Source: AC-49 sp963766605 | GTDB taxonomy: Bacteria; Actinomycetota; Thermoleophilia; Solirubrobacterales; Solirubrobacteraceae | DNA: 64,000 bases | Direction: 5' to 3' | Assembly (NCBI GenBank): GCA_963766605.1 | Contig: CAVYAT010000007.1 | Span: forward strand, 1 to 64,000 | Shown here: positions 18,902 to 28,418 of the stretch, piece by piece | Layout of the letters: the number at the start of each line of letters is the position of its first letter | How positions within the stretch are numbered: position 1 is the first letter of the stretch | Made by a program: the position numbers and the translations under genes | Notes under the pieces: model-generated | Seen by the model: the letters and a program-made list of their open reading frames with translations, nothing else | Told to the model about the DNA's origin: nothing | The model's database searches: none

Positions 18902-20119
18902 CTAGATCCGCTCGAGCACCGTGGCGATGCCCATGCCGCCGCCGACGCACAGCGTGCAGAGGCCGTAGCGGCCGCCGGTGCGCTCCAGCTCGTCGATGAT
19001 CGTGCCGAGGATCATGCCGCCGGTCGCGCCGAGCGGATGGCCCATGGCGATCGCGCCGCCGTTGACGTTGACCTTGTCCATGTCGAGGCCCATGTCCTTG
19101 ACGAACCGGAGGACGACGGCGGCGAACGCCTCGTTGATCTCGACGAGGTCGAGGTCGTCGACGGTCAGGCCGGCCTTGGCCAGCGCCTTCTTGGACGCGG
19201 GGGCGGGGCCGGTGAGCATGATCGTCGGGTCGGCGCCGCTGAGCGCCGTGGCCAGGATCCGCGCGCGCGGCTTGAGGCCCAGCGCGTTGCCGGTCTCCTC
19301 GTTTCCGACCGCGACCAGCGACGCGCCGTCGACGATGCCCGACGAGTTGCCGGGCGTGTGGACGTGGTTGATCTTCTCGACCCAGTGGTACTTCTGCAGC
19401 GCGACGGCGTCGAAGCCGCCCATCTCGCCGATCGCCTCGAAGCTCGGCTTCAGGTTTCCGAGCGTCTCGACCGTCGTGCCGGCGCGAATGAACTCGTCGT
19501 TGTCGAGCACGACGTTGTCGTTGAGGTCGCGGACCGGGATCACCGAGTTGGCGAAACGCCCCTCGGCCTGGGCCGTGGCGGCGCGCTCCTGGCTGCGGGC
19601 GGCGTAGGCGTCGACCTCCTCGCGGCTGAACTCCTCGATCGTCGCGATCAGGTCGGCGCTGATCCCCTGCGGGATGAAGTAGGTGTCGTAGTTGGTCTCC
19701 GGGTCCAGCGCCCAGGCACCGCCGTCGGAGCCCATCGGCACGCGCGACATCGACTCGACGCCGCCGGCCAGGACGAGGTCCTCCCAGCCCGAGGCGACCT
19801 TCTGGGCGGCGACGTTGACGGCCTCGAGGCCCGAGGCGCAGAAGCGGTTGAGCTGCACGCCGGCGACCGTGTCGGGCAGGCCGGCCTTGATCGCGGCGGT
19901 CTTGGCGATGTCGCCGCCCTGGTCGCCGACCGGGGAGACGCAGCCCAGGACGACGTCGTCGACGCGCGCCGGGTCGAACTCGTCGTGGCGGCCGAGCATC
20001 TCGTGCATCAGGCCGACGACGAGGTCGACCGGCTTGGTGGTGTGCAGCGAGCCGTTGAACTTGCCCTTGCCGCGGGGCGTGCGGATCGCGTCGAAGACCA
20101 GTGCTTCGGTGGTTGCCAT
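18902..20119 (-). CDS. fadA: Acetyl-CoA C-acyltransferase (thiolase)
   Basis: Thiolase of beta-oxidation, 405 residues. The acyl-binding Cys94 is in NRFCASGLEA, His361 in MGHPLGATGG, and the second catalytic Cys391 in CTLCVGGGMG; NEAFAAVVLRF marks the family. It cleaves 3-ketoacyl-CoA to acetyl-CoA and a shortened acyl-CoA. ATG 20119 is chosen because the protein then begins directly with the conserved TEALVFDAIRTPRGK; an AGGAG lies ~10 bases upstream. First gene of the operon, divergent from a TetR regulator 101 bases away that probably controls it. Confidence 0.93.
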   Translation of the reverse strand: MATTEALVFDAIRTPRGKGKFNGSLHTTKPVDLVVGLMHEMLGRHDEFDPARVDDVVLGCVSPVGDQGGDIAKTAAIKAGLPDTVAGVQLNRFCASGLEAVNVAAQKVASGWEDLVLAGGVESMSRVPMGSDGGAWALDPETNYDTYFIPQGISADLIATIEEFSREEVDAYAARSQERAATAQAEGRFANSVIPVRDLNDNVVLDNDEFIRAGTTVETLGNLKPSFEAIGEMGGFDAVALQKYHWVEKINHVHTPGNSSGIVDGASLVAVGNEETGNALGLKPRARILATALSGADPTIMLTGPAPASKKALAKAGLTVDDLDLVEINEAFAAVVLRFVKDMGLDMDKVNVNGGAIAMGHPLGATGGMILGTIIDELERTGGRYGLCTLCVGGGMGIATVLERI

Positions 20120-20220
20120 CTCGGTCGGAGCTCCTGAAGGTGGTGGGGTCCTGCTGGATCTGCAATGTACACCAAACATTCAGTCGTGAACGCAAACAAG
20201 TGAGGTAGGATCGCGGCGTC

Positions 20221-20841
20221 ATGTCGACGACCCCCGCCGCTCCGCGCCGCAGCCAGGCTCAACGCAGTAGCGCCACGCGCGAGGCGCTGCTGGACGCCAC
20301 GATCGCGTGCCTCGTCGAGGATGGCTACGCGAACACGACGACGGCCCGCGTCGCCGAACGGGCGGGCGTGTCGCGCGGGGCGCATCTGCACCACTTCCAG
20401 ACCCGTCAGGCGCTGGTCGCGGCGGCGGCCGAGCGGCTCACGATGCTGCGCCGCGAGCAGATGCTGAGCGCCGTCGACCGGCTGCCGGCCGGACGCGAGC
20501 GCTTCGCGGCTGGCCTCGACCTGCTGTGGGCGACGTACGCCGACCCGCTCTACCAGGCGGCGCTTGACCTGTGGACGCACGCGCGGACCGACCCCGAGCT
20601 GCGCGCGCTGCTCGTCGACGTCGAGCGGATGCTCGACCGCCAGACGCTCGAGATCACGCGCCAGGTGTTCCCGCAACTCGCGGCGTCGCGGGACTTCGAG
20701 CGCCTGATCCAGATGGCGCTGGCAACCGCGCGCGGGCTCGCGCTGCTCGACACCCTGCATCCCGGCGACGACCGCAACCGCAAGCAGTGGCGCTACTGCC
20801 GCGCGCGGTTGGTCGAGCTGTTCGAGGCGGCCGCCGTCTAG
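20221..20841 (+). CDS. TetR-family transcriptional regulator
   Basis: 206-residue repressor. The N-terminal three-helix DNA-binding domain reads TREALLDATIACLVEDGYAN followed by VAERAGVSRGAHLHHFQTR (HTH ~20-65). The C-terminal ligand domain is all-helical and unassigned. It faces the thiolase-fadB-dioxygenase operon, as fatty-acid-responsive TetR proteins often do. A TAGGAT hexamer at 20206-20211 is a likely -10, giving little or no leader. I did not find a clear palindromic operator in the 101-base interval. Confidence 0.88.
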   Translation: MSTTPAAPRRSQAQRSSATREALLDATIACLVEDGYANTTTARVAERAGVSRGAHLHHFQTRQALVAAAAERLTMLRREQMLSAVDRLPAGRERFAAGLDLLWATYADPLYQAALDLWTHARTDPELRALLVDVERMLDRQTLEITRQVFPQLAASRDFERLIQMALATARGLALLDTLHPGDDRNRKQWRYCRARLVELFEAAAV

Positions 20842-21345
20842 CTTTCGCGGGCCGCGTCCTCGATGTGGTCCAGCACGCCGGCGATCGTCGCCTCGGTCGT
20901 CGCGGGCGCGGTGATCGTCATCCGCAGGTGTCGCCGGCCGCCGACGGTGGCCGAGCTCAGGTGCGCGTCGCCGCGCGCCATCAGCCGGTCGCGGATGACG
21001 ATCTGGAGCGCGTCGTCGTCGCCGTAGCGCAGGCAGACGATGTTCGACTCCGGCTCGCAGGGGCTGCTGAAGCCGGGGCGGGCGACGATCAGGGCGTGGG
21101 CGCGCCGGGCCAGCGCGTAGCGCGCGGCGACGTCGTCGCCCAGGCCGCGCTCGCCGCGCGACGCGAGCTGGAGGAACAGCTTCAGGCCCAGCTCCGCCTT
21201 GGTGCACTCGACGGTCCGCGAGAGCAGGTCGACGCCCTCGGCCTCGCGGTCGTAGAACAGGTAGCTGGCCTCCTGGTGAAACGCGCGGCCGAGCGTCGCC
21301 TGGTCGCGCACGAGGACGGCGGCGCACAGGCCAATGGCGCGCTGC
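20838..21345 (-). pseudogene. Group II PLP-dependent decarboxylase, C-terminal fragment
   Basis: The last ~165 residues of an aromatic-L-amino-acid/glutamate-type decarboxylase: AAVLVRDQATLGRAFHQEAS, YLFYDREAEGVDLLSRTVEC, GLKLFLQLASRGERGLGDDV, ending GVLDHIEDAARES. Full enzymes are ~450-480 residues; the PLP-binding lysine and everything before it are missing. At ~21350 the homology stops at the promoter of the secreted-protein pair, so the fragment has no start of its own. The stop overlaps the convergent TetR gene by four bases. Most simply a deletion relic. Confidence 0.7.
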
Positions 21346-21362
21346 CCGTCAGGGTGTCCGCG

Positions 21363-21368
21363 TAGGCT
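21363..21368 (+). promoter_or_regulatory. -10 hexamer of a leaderless promoter
   Basis: TAGGCT ends exactly six bases before the ATG at 21375. Confidence 0.45.
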
Positions 21369-21374
21369 GCCCGC

Positions 21375-21782
21375 ATGATCAAGCGCTCGCTCCTGGCCCT
21401 GGTGTGTTTGCTGCTCGTCCTGGCCGTGCCGGCAAGCGCCGGCATTCCGGCGAAGTTCTTCCTGTCGCCCAACGGCAAGATCAGCTGCCAGCTGTCGTCG
21501 GGCGCGCCGCTGGGGACGCTGGCCTACTGTCAGACGTTCAAGCCGGCGTCGAGCGTGAAGCTCCACCGCAACGGGTTCGCGCAGATCTGCAAGGGCGCTG
21601 CGTGCCTCGGCAATCCGCCGGACAACGCGACGACGCTGAAGGTCGGCAAGTCCGTGACGGTCGGCCCGTTCATCTGCCGGTCGGTCACGACCGGCGTGCT
21701 GTGCTACGTGGTGAAGAGCGGCAAGGGATTCGAGGTCACGAGCAAGGGCATCAAGAAGGAGACGTTCCGCCAGGTTGACTAG
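21375..21782 (+). CDS. Secreted six-cysteine protein, paralogue 1
   Basis: 135 residues with a clear Sec signal peptide (KRSLLALVCLLLVLAVP, cleavage after ASA near 22). The mature ~112 residues carry six Cys in the pattern SC..YC..IC..AC..IC..LC and repeated short beta-type motifs: FLSPNGKISCQL, NGFAQICKGAACLGNPP, VTVGPFICRS. The style resembles the DUF6636 type of small secreted actinobacterial proteins; I make that link by motif only. Three disulfides are likely outside the cell. It forms a tandem pair with the next gene, and its stop codon overlaps that gene's -10 hexamer. Confidence 0.8.
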   Translation: MIKRSLLALVCLLLVLAVPASAGIPAKFFLSPNGKISCQLSSGAPLGTLAYCQTFKPASSVKLHRNGFAQICKGAACLGNPPDNATTLKVGKSVTVGPFICRSVTTGVLCYVVKSGKGFEVTSKGIKKETFRQVD

Positions 21783-21785
21783 GTT
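21780..21785 (+). promoter_or_regulatory. -10 hexamer overlapping the preceding stop codon
   Basis: TAGGTT begins with the TAG stop of the first secreted paralogue and ends exactly six bases before the ATG at 21792, so the second paralogue probably has its own leaderless transcript. Confidence 0.4.
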
Positions 21786-21791
21786 GGGCGC

Positions 21792-22208
21792 ATGACCAAG
21801 AGCGCTCTCGTCACCGCCGGCTGCCTTTCGCTCGTGCTCGCCGCGCCGGCGAGTGCCGGGAGCGGCACCGTGAAGTACTTCCTCTCCGCCAACAACAACA
21901 TCAGCTGCCAGGTGTCGTCGGGTGGGGTGCTGGGCACGCTGGCCTTCTGCCAGACGATCAAGCCGGCCCGCAGCGCGACGCTTCACCGCAACGGCTTCGT
22001 GAAGTTCTGCAAGGGCGTCGCCTGCCTTGGCGATCCGGCCGACACAGCCAAGACGCTCAAGGACGGCAAGGACGTCGTCGTCGGCCCGTTCACGTGCTTC
22101 GCCGACCACAACACGATCACGTGTTACGTGACGAGGACCAACAAGGGCTTCGTCGCGTCCAAGACCGGGATCAAGAAGATCACGATCCGCCAGGGCGCGA
22201 CGCTGTAG
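21792..22208 (+). CDS. Secreted six-cysteine protein, paralogue 2
   Basis: 138 residues, collinear with the preceding protein and roughly half identical by eye. Signal peptide ALVTAGCLSLVLAAPASA is followed by YFLSANNNISCQVSSGGVLG, then LAFCQTIKPA and HRNGFVKFCKGVACLGDP. All six mature-part Cys positions are kept, as is the C-terminal block GKGF/NKGF..GIKK.T.RQ. Nine bases separate the two genes, so this is a tandem duplication that has diverged while keeping its disulfide framework. No function known. Confidence 0.8.
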   Translation: MTKSALVTAGCLSLVLAAPASAGSGTVKYFLSANNNISCQVSSGGVLGTLAFCQTIKPARSATLHRNGFVKFCKGVACLGDPADTAKTLKDGKDVVVGPFTCFADHNTITCYVTRTNKGFVASKTGIKKITIRQGATL

Positions 22209-22209
22209 G

Positions 22210-23010
22210 TCAGCGCTCGACGAGCAGTTCGCGCAGGCGCTGCTGGCCGTCCGCGTCGATGCGCAGGCCGTCGGCGAAGTAGTCCTCGATCGTGCCGAAC
22301 CGATCGCGCATCTCGGTCTGCGCCGTCTGGAGGTAGGCGGCCTCGACGCCGAGGACGGGGCGCAGCAGCTCGGGGTCGCCGCCGGCCGCGGCGAAGTTGT
22401 CGAAGTAGGGCTTCAGTGCCGGCAGCAGGTAGGTATTGGTGAGCAGGTAGTCGGCGAGGACGTCGTCGTCGGGGACGCCGAGCAGCGTGAGGATCGCCGC
22501 CGCGGCCCAGCCCGTGCGGTCCTTGCCGGTCGTGCAGTGAAACAGCGCCGGGTGGGCGTCGTCGGAGTCGATCAGCGTCGTGAACATGCGCCGGTAGGCG
22601 GCCAGGGCGCTGGGCTTGGAGACGACGTCGCGGTAGGCGGTGCCGAACAACTCGGCGATCCGGGCGCCGCCGAGCACATCCTTGGCGAGCTGCGGGTCGG
22701 CAAGCAGCCGCGGGAGGTCGGCGGCCGACGCGGTCTCCGAGTCGGCAAGCACGTCGCAGACCACGAGCTGTGCTCCGCCGGGCACGCGGTCGGGCGCCGA
22801 TTCTCGCTCCGCCTCGGTGCGCAGATCGAACACCGTCCTGAGCCCCAGCGCCGCCAGCCGCCCGACATCGTCGCCCGCGACCTTGCCCAGCTCGGTCGAG
22901 CGGTACAGCGCGCCGCCGCGCACCCGCCCGCCGTCGCGCGTGGCGTAGCCACCGACGTCGCGCAGGTTCGGCAGCGTCTCGAGTGCGATCAACGCTCCCG
23001 CCTCCGTCAT
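22210..23010 (-). CDS. Tyrosine-protein phosphatase (PtpB/Y_phosphatase3 type)
   Basis: 266-residue phosphatase of the kind found in actinobacteria (M. tuberculosis PtpB-like). The P-loop CX5R is HCTTGKDRTG with Cys159 and Arg165. N-terminal family motifs NLRDVGGYATRDGGRVRGG and LYRSTELGKV are present, with FDLRTEAERE as the general-acid/specificity region. Dual activity on phosphotyrosine and phosphoinositides is known in the family. ATG 23010 is preferred because a TAGCGT -10 lies seven bases upstream; a longer reading to 23112 would run through that promoter and the palindrome beyond it. Convergent with the secreted pair, two bases apart. Confidence 0.88.
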   Translation of the reverse strand: MTEAGALIALETLPNLRDVGGYATRDGGRVRGGALYRSTELGKVAGDDVGRLAALGLRTVFDLRTEAERESAPDRVPGGAQLVVCDVLADSETASAADLPRLLADPQLAKDVLGGARIAELFGTAYRDVVSKPSALAAYRRMFTTLIDSDDAHPALFHCTTGKDRTGWAAAAILTLLGVPDDDVLADYLLTNTYLLPALKPYFDNFAAAGGDPELLRPVLGVEAAYLQTAQTEMRDRFGTIEDYFADGLRIDADGQQRLRELLVER

Positions 23011-23017
23011 CGCCGAG

Positions 23018-23023
23018 ACGCTA
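23018..23023 (-). promoter_or_regulatory. -10 hexamer of the phosphatase promoter
   Basis: TAGCGT on the minus strand ends seven bases before the phosphatase ATG at 23010, suggesting a leaderless or nearly leaderless mRNA and fixing the start. Confidence 0.4.
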
Positions 23024-23053
23024 CCGACGCGGGCGAGGCCTCGAGGGCAGGCC

Positions 23054-23092
23054 GGGCTGCGGAACCGTTGACAGTCAACGCTTTCGCAGCCC
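23054..23092. repeat. 39-bp near-perfect palindrome
   Basis: Outer arms GGGCTGCG (23054-23061) and CGCAGCCC (23085-23092) and inner arms CGTTGAC / GTCAACG (23066-23080) share one symmetry centre at 23073. Seventeen of nineteen pairs match, with mismatches only at 23062/23084 and 23065/23081. It lies between nrdJ and the phosphatase gene, just upstream of the phosphatase -35 region. Operator or transcript hairpin both fit. Confidence 0.65.
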
Positions 23093-23119
23093 AGGTGCGG
23101 CTGCCGCCGCACCCGCCCA

Positions 23120-23171
23120 CCGCGAACGTCCCGGTCTGGTGCCTATAGCGGGTAGATCGGGACGTTCGCGG
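23120..23171 (-). terminator. Probable nrdJ terminator
   Basis: CCGCGAACGTCCC (23120-23132) and GGGACGTTCGCGG (23159-23171) are perfect 13-base inverted repeats around a 26-base loop, 46 bases past the nrdJ stop. There is no T-tract, so intrinsic termination is an inference. Confidence 0.5.
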
Positions 23172-23217
23172 CGCTCGCCCGGGCGTTTCGGAACTCCGCC
23201 TGCGCGGGGGCGCGGGC

Positions 23218-26052
<2,835 letters not shown>

Positions 26053-26206
26053 GGTGATCTCTCCTTCCCGGTCAGCCGCGAAAAACTGCGGTCAACGGCC
26101 TCCGGACGTCTCTTTCGGATGGGCGGGCGACCCTTCCACTCGGCCCGGACGGACTGGGAAAATCCCTGCACGCAAGCGGATCAGAACGCCAAGAGAACGT
26201 CACTGC

Positions 26207-26212
26207 ATTCTA
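26207..26212 (-). promoter_or_regulatory. Candidate nrdJ -10 hexamer with long leader
   Basis: TAGAAT on the minus strand, ~155 bases before the nrdJ GTG. If used, nrdJ has a leader of about 145 nt, containing a small hairpin (CCGC, 8-base loop with five T, GCGG). No clear -35 element was seen at 16-18 bases. Confidence 0.3.
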
Positions 26213-26261
26213 TCGAGCCGGGTACGCCGGCCCGAGGGCCTTGCCGCAATTTGCGCGTCCG

Positions 26262-27989
26262 CTAGTCGATCAGCGTCGCGATGCTCGCGGTCGTGCGCCG
26301 CGCCCGCTGGGCGACGAGCCCGAGCACGTTGCGCAGCAGCACCACGCGCAGTGCCGGATCGAGCTCGCCGATGACCGCGAACGCGTCCGCCGGTAGCGCG
26401 TGGCACTCGACGCCGGTGTCGGCCCGGACGTCGCCGATGCGCGCGCCGCCGCTGATCAGCGCCAGTTCGCCGAGCGTCATCCCGGCCTGGACGACCGCGA
26501 CGCGGCGCTCACTGCCGTCGGGCGTCACGAGCAGCTCGCTGGCAACCCCGCGCGTGAGCAGCAGCAGCTCGGTCACCTGGTCGCCGGCGCGCAGCAGGTA
26601 CTCACCGGCCGCGAAGCGCCGCGGCGTCAGCAGCGCACGCACACGGATCAGGTCGTCCGGTGCGATGTCCTGCATCACCGCGTGGTCGGCCAGCGCGACC
26701 TCGGGGATCTCGTCGCGGTCGCCGGTCAGCTCGTCCTCGCACCACTCGAGGGCCCGGTCAAGCTCGGCGAAGGAGGGGACATCCAGCGCCTCGGACAGCT
26801 CCGCCGGCGCCGCCGACAGCGCGCCGATGCGATCGCGCAGACCGGCCAGCAGCACGATCGCCGAACGGTGGACGCCGTGGACGCGGTGGAGGTCCAGGAC
26901 GACGAGCTGCGCGTCGGTGTCGAGCACGGCGCGGACGATCTGCTCGGCCTCGAAGAACCCGAGGTGGCCCTGGAGCTCGAAGGCGCGCGCGCGCCTGCCT
27001 TGTTCAGCGATCACGGCCGCGATCGCCGGGGGGCGCACGCGCTTGGACGTCACCTCGGCCAGCGAGAACGTCCGCCGTACGGGAGACGGGCGGCGGTGGC
27101 CGTGGCCGAACATGTGGAAGTCGAGCTCGCGCGAGAGCTCCTCGCACACGCGCACTCCGCGGACACTGTTCCCGCGCTCGTCCAGCGGCGGAGAGAAGAC
27201 GCCGATCCCCAGACGGCCGGGCAGGACGGCGATCAGCCCGCCGGCGACGCCGCTCTTGGCCGGCAGCCCGATGTCATAGAGCCAGTCACCGGCCGCGTCG
27301 TACATGCCGCTGGTCGCCATCACGCTGAGGACGTCGCGCACCGTGTCCTGCGACACGACCCGGTCTCCGGTGATCGGGTTGACGCCACCGCCGGCCAGCG
27401 TCGCCGCGATCACCGCCAGGTCGCGGCAGTCGACGAGCACCGAGCACTGCTCGATGTAGCTCTCGACGACGGCGTCGGGATCGCCCTCGAGTCGCTGCGC
27501 GCCGCGCAGCAGGTGGCCGATCGCGCGGTTGCGGTGGCTGGTCTGCGACTCGGACTCCCGGACGCGGTCGTCGATCGCCAGCTCGCGGCCGGCGAACGCC
27601 CCGTAGCCGTGCAGCGGCGACGGGTCAGGATCTGCGCCGAGCAGGCTGCGCGTGAGGATCGCTCCGGCGTTGACCATCGGGTTCAGCGGATCGAGATCGA
27701 TCGCGTTGAACGCCTCGCCGGTCGGCTCGACCCCGATGCGCTCCCGCACCAGCTCGCCGCACGCCTCCAGCGCCATCGCGAAGGTCAGCGGCTTGGAGAT
27801 CGACTGGATCGTGAACGCGACACGGGTGTCGCCGGTTTCGTAGATCGCACCGTCGATCGTGGCGAGCGCGATTCCGAACCACGACGGGTCGGCCCGGGCG
27901 AGCTCGGGGATGTAGTCGGCGACGGCGCCGCTGGCGTCGCCGGCCAACCGCGCATGGAGTCGCTCGAGGTAGGCCTCGACCGGGGTCAA
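26262..27989 (-). CDS. glsA: Glutaminase fused to STAS and cyclic-nucleotide-binding domains
   Basis: 575 residues. The N-terminal glutaminase domain (~1-305, serine-dependent beta-lactamase-like fold, glutamine to glutamate and ammonia) has Ser63-x2-Lys66 in QSISKPLTF, then NPMVNAGAI and YDIGLPAKSGVAGG. A STAS domain follows at ~335-430 (LVVLDLHRVHGVHRSAIVLL) and a cNMP-binding domain at ~445-560 (AGEYLLRAGDQVTELLLL, GMTLGELALISGGARIGDV). Activity may therefore respond to cAMP or a STAS partner; that is inference. Start is TTG 27989, overlapping the stop of the preceding gene; this fits the domain boundary. Last gene of the tmk operon. Confidence 0.85.
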   Translation of the reverse strand: MTPVEAYLERLHARLAGDASGAVADYIPELARADPSWFGIALATIDGAIYETGDTRVAFTIQSISKPLTFAMALEACGELVRERIGVEPTGEAFNAIDLDPLNPMVNAGAILTRSLLGADPDPSPLHGYGAFAGRELAIDDRVRESESQTSHRNRAIGHLLRGAQRLEGDPDAVVESYIEQCSVLVDCRDLAVIAATLAGGGVNPITGDRVVSQDTVRDVLSVMATSGMYDAAGDWLYDIGLPAKSGVAGGLIAVLPGRLGIGVFSPPLDERGNSVRGVRVCEELSRELDFHMFGHGHRRPSPVRRTFSLAEVTSKRVRPPAIAAVIAEQGRRARAFELQGHLGFFEAEQIVRAVLDTDAQLVVLDLHRVHGVHRSAIVLLAGLRDRIGALSAAPAELSEALDVPSFAELDRALEWCEDELTGDRDEIPEVALADHAVMQDIAPDDLIRVRALLTPRRFAAGEYLLRAGDQVTELLLLTRGVASELLVTPDGSERRVAVVQAGMTLGELALISGGARIGDVRADTGVECHALPADAFAVIGELDPALRVVLLRNVLGLVAQRARRTTASIATLID

Positions 27990-28414
27990 CGCCCGAGGCG
28001 CACGAAGTCGAGGAACTCGGCCCACGTATTGGCGATCCGCCAGCCGGCCTCGCCGGTTGCGTGGCGGGAGCGCAGCAGCCACTCCGGCTCGCGCGCCGAC
28101 CAGCTGGCGAGCGCGACGACGAGCGCGCCGATCAGCAGCGCGAGGGCGACGCCGATGAGCAGGAGGATCGCTGCCGTGCGGTCGCCGGAGGTGTGGTGGA
28201 TCGTGACCTGGCTCGGCGGAACCACCACGGCCGGCACGGGCGTGGTCGCGGGTGTCGTGGCCGTCGCCGGCGCGGTGGCGGTCGCCGGTGTCGTCGCGGT
28301 GGCAGCACTTGTCGAGGTGGCAGCGCTTGTCGCGGTGGTCGCCGGCGGTGCCGCCGCCGCCGGCGCGACGGTAAGCAGCGACGCGATCGCGAGCGAGACG
28401 ATGACCCGTCTCAT
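27986..28414 (-). CDS. Small membrane protein with Ala/Thr/Pro-rich ectodomain
   Basis: 142 residues, no recognised family. A signal peptide (VIVSLAIASLLTVAPAAAA) leads into ~35 residues of low-complexity Ala/Thr/Pro repeats (TATTPATATAPATATTPATT). A short segment VPPSQVTIHHTSGDRTA follows, then one membrane helix (ILLLIGVALALLIGALVVAL). The C-terminal ~40 residues are soluble and cytosolic (EPEWLLRSRHATGEAGWRIA, EFLDFVRLGR). ATG 28414 is four bases after the coiled-coil gene stop, and the TGA overlaps the glutaminase TTG. It could anchor or present something at the envelope; unknown. Confidence 0.75.
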   Translation of the reverse strand: MRRVIVSLAIASLLTVAPAAAAPPATTATSAATSTSAATATTPATATAPATATTPATTPVPAVVVPPSQVTIHHTSGDRTAAILLLIGVALALLIGALVVALASWSAREPEWLLRSRHATGEAGWRIANTWAEFLDFVRLGR

Positions 28415-28418
28415 CTCG

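Noticed and set aside
18884..20137. 417-residue plus-strand frame opposite the thiolase gene
   Set aside because: Arg/Asp/Val/Gly-biased mirror translation typical of high-GC antisense frames, with no motif; the minus-strand thiolase has full catalytic residues.
16683..20222. 1179-residue frame spanning thiolase and fadB
   Set aside because: Its first ~445 residues are Arg/Gly-rich antiphase text of the thiolase gene; fadB proper begins at 18875.
26053..26212. Cobalamin riboswitch upstream of the B12-dependent nrdJ
   Set aside because: The leader lacks a recognisable B12 box and its paired core.
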